Positions 35,821 through 64,000 of a stretch of DNA of 64,000 nucleotides are shown here, piece after piece. This stretch comes from Brachypodius melanocephalos. Lineage: Eukaryota; Chordata; Aves; Passeriformes; Pycnonotidae. A program made the translations under genes and the position numbers. The notes beneath the pieces were generated by a model, which had not been told where the DNA came from, made no database searches, and was given only the letters and a program-made list of their open reading frames with translations. The stretch is taken from contig VZSR01000329.1 in the NCBI GenBank assembly GCA_013398615.1, positions 234,886 through 298,885 of the forward strand. The letters are read 5' to 3'. Numbering within the stretch: position 1 is the stretch's first letter; each line of letters starts with the position of its first letter.

Positions 35821-38800
35821 ACGTCAGAGTTCTTTTAAGCTTAAGGAATCTCTTGGCTTTAGTACCACAGAAGTCTGAAAACTGAGTTTTGATCCAAGTA
35901 CATTTGCATTGTACAGGTGATGTGGTTAAAAGTGTGGCACTGTGAGTCAGAGCTCTTAAACTTTGAAGGGTGGTATCAACAAGGTACCTCAATGCAGCTC
36001 TGCAAATCAAAAAAAAAAAAAAAAAAAAAAAAACCCAAAAACCCCAAACCCCTGGCTCTGATTTGACCTTTTCTAGGCACACAAATAAATTGGAACATTC
36101 TGCAGTGATGGGAAAAATGAAACAACTCTAATTTTTAGAGGACAATATTGAGGAGCAGGTTTGTTCGGGGAAAGGATTTTTATTTTCAGAGAAGTGTGAT
36201 ACACTTTTCCCCCAAGTTATTTCATCATGTTTCTGGTGGTATTTTAAAGTTTAAGAATGCTAAGGTTTAGAATACTTTTTCTGAATTTTTCCTCGCTTTA
36301 AGTAAGAACTGAAATATGTAATTAATGTAACTGTTTCCTCTGTCTAGTTACTTGGCTTATCTGTTTGGATCTTTGGAAGCCAAGGCAAAAATGGAAGAGG
36401 AATTCATTAACAGATCAGGAAATTAGAAGGATAAAATGACCAGTTGACAGGCACAGCAGGAGGTAGGTGTACCAGAGCAATTAGCAAACCTTCATATTTA
36501 CTAGGTTTCAAGTTTAGGCACCATATCAATGTGATGGGCATGGTTCTTTTTTCATAGGAAATGGTATATTTACCTTCCTTATTCTTCCTTTAAAAAAATT
36601 CTATACGTAATTATAAAGGTTTTCTAATCCATACTCATTCGAGTTCTGGAAACCAGGGCAACCACTGAGATCTCTGTGTTACAGGTTTGAACTGAGCTGT
36701 TCAATCCCACCCCTGTAGAGCTGTATGTGCCAAATGTATTATTTTTGGAAGGAACATATTGGCTGTGGTTCTTTGTGCTTTGCATCCAGATAGATCCTAG
36801 CAGAACAGCCCCCTCAGGAAGCCCTAAGGATGTTTGATACAGATAGAAGCTGTTTGTTAACCTGGCTGGCCTTAATCCTTACACTGCATATACATAATGC
36901 AGTTTAATTTTGTATTCACACACTCTGTAGTGGAAGTAATATGACAGTAATTAAGTATTTTCTTTGGGCTTCTGTTGTTAAATCATCCTTGAAGATCTCT
37001 TGCCAGAGGTTTTATCCTCACCTGTTTTAAGTGGGTGAACAGAATCCTGCCTTATGAGTGTGTCTTAAAACATCAGTAATTTCAAAACTGAATTTTTGTT
37101 AACTGACATTTCTTCAGATGCTTGATTCCAAGGCCTAGAATTTATCATACAGCAATATTCTTTAAGGACTGAAAACTTTTCCTGCTGGACTGGGATTTCC
37201 TCTGGAATTAGCCTGGATGGGGCTGTGTGCTTTTCCAGTGACCACAGTGTGTGATCATCAGGTAATGTTTTGCTCTGAGCCAGCGATGAGGGAAGGGACA
37301 GCACATTCTGCTTTCCTGCCTGAGCTGCCAAGATGTTCATTAGCAGATCTTTCCTTACCTCACTAACCCATCAAAACTCAAATAGTAAACAGTGGGCATG
37401 GGGTTTGTAGGCCTAATATTAAAAGGAATTACCAGTTGTTTGAACTTGAATAGAACTTTGCTCAGTGTGTCTGCTGGAATGAAGAATATGACCCAATAGG
37501 TGAGTAAATGAGCACTCTTCTTTGGTTCTATGTGTTATTTTAAAAAATGCTAGGTGTTTCCACAAAGTAAGCCTAAAGAATTTGGAAATCTGCACCTCTG
37601 AACTTTGTAAGTAAGGCAGGAGTTTGATACAACAATCTGTGCTTCCATGCTGATGTGGTTCTGGCCCATTTTAACAACTCTTCAAAAACTACTTTTTATA
37701 TGAGAGTCCTTGTCAGCCATGGTGAATGATTAATGAAGTGGTGTTGGTGCCTCAGTATTATAGAGCCTGTGCTTGGAAAGGTGTGGGGGAGAAATGCACA
37801 TTTCTCATTTACAGATGAACCTGTACTCCTGTGCTTCAGCTTCTGCTCATGTACAGAAGTAAGGTTTGTTTATTGAAAGAGGTGATGTTTTAATCTTCAA
37901 CTGAAAATCTTGACTCCCTTTCTTACTGAAGTGTTTTGTGTTCTTTTCCTCAAATGTCCTTGTTACTGTAGCAGGATATCTGTGTTGATACAATTTATTT
38001 AAATCTGTTACTTGTTGGCTTCTTAGTTGGGTTTTCTTGGATAAAGCTGTTGTACCTGCTCACCAAATCACAGTACACCCTGAACTGCTCTGCCCTGAGG
38101 GCCAGGGCTGCTTTCCTGCTCCCAGTTGGGTGTCTTGACTCAGCTCAGTATCCACATGAGGCTCCAGGATCAGCAAGAGCTGCTGCATTCCCTGCCCTGG
38201 TGCCCAGCTTGGATGAGCAGGGAAGCAGGGTGGGCACCAAGAGACAGTGGGGGCAGCAATGCAATTTCAGAACTTTACACCAGGTCTGAATGGTTGGTTT
38301 GTATCAACACTGAATTATTTTAAGCCAGATAAGCCTTTAGCCCCTTCTAAATAGTCCTCACTGTCTTCTCTATTTCCACTGGTTTTTTTTCTCCAGTTTT
38401 CATGCTTTATTTAGGTTTAGTCAGTTTAATTGCACATGGTTTTAGTTTTCCTTAAATGTGGAGATTGGGAGGAGCTACAATTTTTTTTGAGAGATGTACA
38501 CACAAAATCCATAACCACATTCTTTTAGAATTCATTCACTAGTGTAATGTTTAATGCTTCCACAAGAGGCAAAAGATAAACATCATGTAACCCAGGCACA
38601 GAAAGAAAAAGCAGTTTTTACAGACACCTTTTCAGACTTGGATTTTAACTAGGCAAAGAGAACAGAAATGTTTAGCCACACATAAAGAACAGTGATATGA
38701 GACAATAAGGTGGTTCTGGGCTGTGAAAAAAATATGTATTCTCCAGTATTAGAGCAAATGACCTTAAGTTTGCTAAAGTAACAGAAAAGAATTGTTTGGG

Positions 38801-39771
38801 TAGATAGGTTGTAAACATCAAATAACCATAATTAACCATTTCAGGTTGAAAGTATAAGATGCTTTTGAACCAACAGATTTAAGGAAGCCTTTGAGCCTCT
38901 CTCCTAATGAAGTAAAGAGAAAGTAGGATGTTCTTCCATCCTGCAGCAGTGCTTACCCAGTTGCCACCTGCAGTGATGTTCCTCCAGCCCCTGAGTGAAC
39001 CCAGCTGTGTTCTAACCAGGTTTGATCTCAGCACAGTTGGGGGGATCAGCCACTGCCCTGTCCTGCACTGGTGTCTGTGTGCAGCAGTGACTTGTGCTGG
39101 ATCTGTCTTTTCACTCCAGCCACAGCCTGAGCCCACCAGGTTACTCTGAACAGCCTCACATTAGTACAAAAGTGCAGCTTAAGAAAAGAAAACAAGGCAG
39201 AGCTTAAGGACTGAACTTGGGAATCAGTAACTTTTGCCCAATTAAATGATGACCAGGAGAAATGTAGCAGTGGAAGCTTGAAAGGATGGCTGTTGATATT
39301 TCCCCAAATGTAATACTATAAGCCAAATTTCCCCTTAAAAGCAGCACACAAGAAAGCACAGAAAGCAGAACTTGTGGTCATGACCACTTATGTGTTACTG
39401 TGGTTATTGTCAGAATCCCAATTACTGTCCATTCACTGAATATGCAAATCCAGTTTTGTTTTGGTTTATTTTTTTTTTTAATTTTCAGTAACAGCTACAG
39501 ACCTATTAGAACCTGAGGTAAGGAAAGCTGAAAAGGTATTAAATATATACACAAATTTGATATAATTTTAAGGAAACTAAAAAAGACATGGAAGTGACAA
39601 CAAAAGCAGCACTAATAGCAATCTTCAGGTGAAACAACCCAAGTAAAGCAACCTTTATCCGATGGAAATACTTAAAATTTAAATTCTTCACACCAAGCAT
39701 GTTGCTTATTTAGCTTGGATGCAAATGTTTGGGGTTTTTTTTCCCCCCAGATAATGTTATGTTGGTAGCAG
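35821..39771. other. RNF141-AMPD3 convergent intergenic interval
   Basis: About 4 kb between the two 3' ends. There is no recognisable gene. A GC-richer segment at 38050-38280 carries chance ORFs. Confidence 0.5.
36009..36050 (+). repeat. A25 run with CCC/CCCC-A satellites
   Basis: A homopolymer of 25 A (36009-36033) followed by cccaaaaaccccaaacccc. It might be the tail of a retrotransposed sequence, but I see no clear element before it. Confidence 0.8.
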
Positions 39772-42066
39772 TTTATTAGGAAGTTGTACTGATGAAAACA
39801 AGACATCTGCATTTGATGCAGCTAAACAGCTTAAACTACTTTCTCAAACTTCATCCAAAGCAAATGACACCAATCCTGACTGCATTCTACAAGCTGCTAA
39901 AGTTCCTAACTGTGAGGCCAACAGGGGTTGCTGGCTGAGAACTTGGGACAATTTTACTCTCTTACAGCTGGGCAGCATAATGTGCTTTCACATGATTTTC
40001 AGGGGTACAAGGAATACAAAATCTGGCACATTGCAGACATTAGGCTGGGGCACTGAAGAGCTGATGTCAAATTCCCACCACCTGTCTGCAGCCCTACTTT
40101 TAGATGAAAAGCCTGTGCAGTCACTGCAGCTCTGTCTGCATGACAGTGGCTAACTGTGATGGTGAGTGGATGGCCAGAACTCTCCCCTCTTGTGCCTTGG
40201 ACTCCCTCAGAGCAGCCTTAATTCCAGGCTGCTGCCTGACATCTTTAGGTTTATCTCTCTCTCTCAGGGGGTTCTTCCAAGGCTGCACAACTGTAGGAAG
40301 TGATAAGGAATTCTTCCTTCCCCTACTTTAGTGGTATTTCCTTGCAATCTCCATCCAGCACAGCAGAACATTAAAAAGGTGTCCTTGTAGGTATCTCTTG
40401 GAACTGCCACAGCCTGAGGAGAGAGTCTTCAATGCCTCTATACATTTATGCCATTAATGGGTCCTTTGGTGGTGTCACCACTGCCAATTTTGGCTGCTTT
40501 TGCAAGAGCAAGTGAGACCTGAAGAGCTCTTGAAAGGAAAGCTGTGAGTGCCCAAGCCCCAGGAGGAGAGCCTGGCCTAGGAAATACAAGTGGCACAAGA
40601 CATCTGATTGAGCACAACGTGCAGGGTTCAAGGTCAGGTGAACCTTGATGGGCCAGTATCAATTATTGGCTTTTTATGCATTAATACTGAATGCCTGTTT
40701 GAAGAAGCCCAGTGTCCCTATGCAGGATATTAGAGAGCCGGGGGTGTAACCGTGGGCTCAGATCCTGCCTCAGGGACTGCAGGCCTTTGAATTGAGTTGC
40801 TTTGCTGGTCTCACAGGCATCCACACCCTCTGCTGCCCCAGCTATGAGTCTTTTTTGGTGTGAAACTGTGCAGCTTCTACAATACACAGGTGCCATCATG
40901 TTATTATTACCTTTAATCCCTTCTGCAGGAGTAGTACTGTGTCATAAAGATGATGAAATAGAAAGAAGATTGAAAGTGATGAATACTCCACTAGCTGCAT
41001 TTTACTAACCACTTCCTCATAAATAAATAGTTTAACATAACATACCATGATTTGAAATGACAGATTTCAAGTGGGCTGGCTTCTGTATAAATAGACAACT
41101 TGACTTCCCATTCAGCTGTAGTCGACTAAAATACAGACTAAAACAAATGTGTAAAAATATGTCAGAAGTAGGACCAGAACCAGGTCTGGCATTTCTACCA
41201 CTGATTCATAAGAACACTTCCTTTTTCAAGTAAAAAATTTCTCTTTACATGCAATCAGAATTATCTGCATAATTTTCTAAGTAATTTGAAGGGGCATATC
41301 CACATATTCCCATTACAAAGCAATAAAAAAAGTGTTCTCAACTTTCAAGGCAAAATTTTCATGATATAATTAAACTCATTACAATGTGTAATAGTGATTT
41401 TGACACCATGTTTTCCACTTGCTAGATTAAAAAGCATTCATCTGCTGTTCTTCACTGACATCCTACATAACAATAGGAATTAATTAGTCATTGAACAAGA
41501 TTACCCAGTGTTGGTTTTTCTTGTTTTCCAGTGTGACTGCTGAAACATTGACTTAAAAACTGTTGTCGGAACACCTTCCAGAATGAAATGGTAGCCTTAA
41601 AATTCTGCACCCCATAGAAACGGCTAATGAATAAAGGGTTAAACTTAAAAGTGTTAAAAGCCATGACTGGTACTGAGACTTGCAGGACCAACCCAGGTGG
41701 GTGTGTGCTGTCAGCACCTGCAGGATCCTCAGGTGCACAGCTGCACTACAGATACTCTCTCTGGTTTCCCAGGCTACACTGCAGGGCACAGTTAAGACAG
41801 TATGAAACAAATAATACATGAATCTGAGTTTGCATGTAATATTTACAGCAATCTTAAAAAGCCTAACATTCATAAAAACCAAAATCTTTCCAATGAGAAT
41901 AATGCAGTGACAGGTGATGGCAAACGCTGTTTACCTTCCACAGATACTCCCTTTGTCTCTGTACTGTTCAGTTATGTCTCTGTAGCATCAAAGACAGATG
42001 ATTTGAGGTTAATTAGCATCATATCCTGCTTAAGAGGGACATATTCTGGTTTCTCTGAGTCTGTAA
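39772..42066 (-). other. AMPD3: AMPD3 probable 3' UTR
   Basis: On the minus strand this follows the AMPD3 stop. The first canonical AATAAA I see on that strand is at 39772-39777 (2.3 kb after the stop), with another at 39465-39470. An ATTAAA variant near 40911 could give a shorter form. The extent is inferred. Confidence 0.45.
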
Positions 42067-62789
<20,723 letters not shown>

Positions 62790-64000
62790 CTGAAAACAAA
62801 TTTGCATTACAGTTAGTTACACAAAAGGCAAAATCATTACAAAAAGAACTTTCTGCTTCTGCAAAGCTTAATTTCAAACAGGTCTCAGTACTTTCATTAA
62901 AATCCCATTCAGCTACTATAAAAGATCTGCTGTTATAACAAAGCTTTTTTCTGCCAGGCTTTAGTTGCAGCCCCTCTCCAAATTAAGTGCCTACCTTAAT
63001 TCAAATGTTCTGTTATATGTTATTAGAGCTCTCTGAACCATTGCATACAGATTTGATACTATTCTTTATTAATGTGTGTTGAATTAAGTTTGAAAATGAG
63101 TTTGCACAAGTATTTAAAATTAGGATGGTTGAAATACAGTTGAGATTTTTGAACAATAAAATAGTTGTTGACTTCATACCCACCTTCATTATTTTCTTTT
63201 CACCTTCTGACTCACTAGCAATTTTGGAACTTCATATTTAAGCATAGAATCAGTTGGCTTTGTTGTGTTTTGATTGGAGTTTTTTTAGTTTGTGGGGGTT
63301 AGTTTGTTTATGTGTGGTTTTCTGGGGTGATGGTTTTGTTTGATTTTTTAAAATAAAATAATTTTTCTAACACTTGATTTTTTTTAATAAAAGCAAGAAG
63401 CACAGAAGCCAAAGACAGTACAACACAAATCCATGTTATTCCTTGGCCTTCTGATCATAAACAAAATCACAAAGTAGCAGAAGCACAGTTGGGATTTGTT
63501 CAGTACTGTTTTGTAAAGCCTTTTAAAAGTTATAAAGCTTTTTCCTAAGAATCAAGTAATCACACACACTTCTATGAGATTTAGCTTATGTGAACACTCA
63601 AACATTGTCTCTTCTATTATGAACAACCGTCACTTCTTTTACAGCATCTTACTAATGCAACCAGCAGTGTCCTGACTGCATTTATGTCAGCTGAACTGCA
63701 TTCTTTGGCTCAGTCTTACAGATTTCTTCTTTTACCTGTTCAGTTAAGCCATAACAGAAAAGTAATTACCAGTCCTTTCATTCACTTAGAGCACCTGAAT
63801 GTTATAAACTGATGCCATCATTATCTCTAATATTCATAACTATCTAGCTCAAACTTGTGCTAATTAAGACATTGTGTAACGAGATTTCATTTCTTGTGTC
63901 GTACGTTTAAAGTCACAACTGTAAGAAAGTTCTTAACCTAATAATAGCTTGGAAGAATCTCCCTGGCAGCTGTTGCAAAATATCTGCCCTGTCTTGAATA
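62790..64000 (-). other. AMPD3: AMPD3 intron, right edge
   Basis: Intron leading to the next upstream AMPD3 exon, which is outside the window. A GT-rich stretch lies near 63255-63340. No exon seen. Confidence 0.55.

Noticed and set aside
36009..36050. Processed pseudogene suggested by the A25 run
   Set aside because: The sequence before the A run has no gene-like reading or recognisable mRNA, so an A run alone is not enough.
62790..62877. ATG at the start of the ORF covering the first AMPD3 exon in the window
   Set aside because: It precedes a clear acceptor (ttttcag) and is intronic; AMPD3 homology begins at Asp-Phe-His after the splice.

Overview
This is a piece of a vertebrate nuclear genome, almost certainly from a bird. 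The evidence is split genes with GT-AG introns, AT-rich introns a few kb or less in length, one dense CpG island at a promoter, and several CR1 LINE fragments with the typical avian 3' end. I recognise four genes by their protein sequence. Their order matches the human 11p15.4 block IRAG1(MRVI1)-LYVE1-RNF141-AMPD3, here inverted relative to the human reference orientation. I cannot name the species.

Layout. (1) 1-9165, plus strand: the last five coding exons of IRAG1, ending at 6059, then a probable 3.1 kb 3' UTR. (2) 12254-20190, plus strand: a complete six-exon LYVE1 gene (316 aa) for the lymphatic hyaluronan receptor. (3) 23816-35820, plus strand: RNF141, with a CpG-island promoter and untranslated first exon near 24 kb, five coding exons (230 aa) and a 2.6 kb 3' UTR. 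A 100-base assembly gap (24587-24686) lies in its first intron. (4) 39770-64000, minus strand: the last 11 coding exons of AMPD3 (about 570 of about 767 aa), convergent with RNF141. Its N-terminal exons lie beyond the right edge. Two clear CR1 copies (23255-23812 plus, 45771-46235 minus), a third cut by the assembly gap (24421-24586), and two older degraded copies account for most recognisable repeats.

The genes do not form a pathway; they are syntenic neighbours. IRAG1 is an ER-anchored cGMP-kinase substrate that restrains IP3-receptor calcium release. LYVE1 is a surface hyaluronan receptor. RNF141 is a RING-finger protein. AMPD3 deaminates AMP to IMP. All coding exons assigned here join in frame with no premature stop, so the genes look functional.

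I found no CRISPR array, operon, prophage, tRNA or rRNA gene, and nothing that amounts to a new biological system. The points worth a second look are modest: a NAGNAG tandem acceptor in IRAG1, a lysine-to-glutamine change in the hyaluronan-binding surface of LYVE1, a CR1 element abutting the RNF141 CpG island, a strong hairpin between a CR1 and an AMPD3 splice donor, and GC-rich islands of unknown origin inside introns. Residue numbers and family statements come from reading the sequence and from memory of the human orthologues; no alignment or database search was run.
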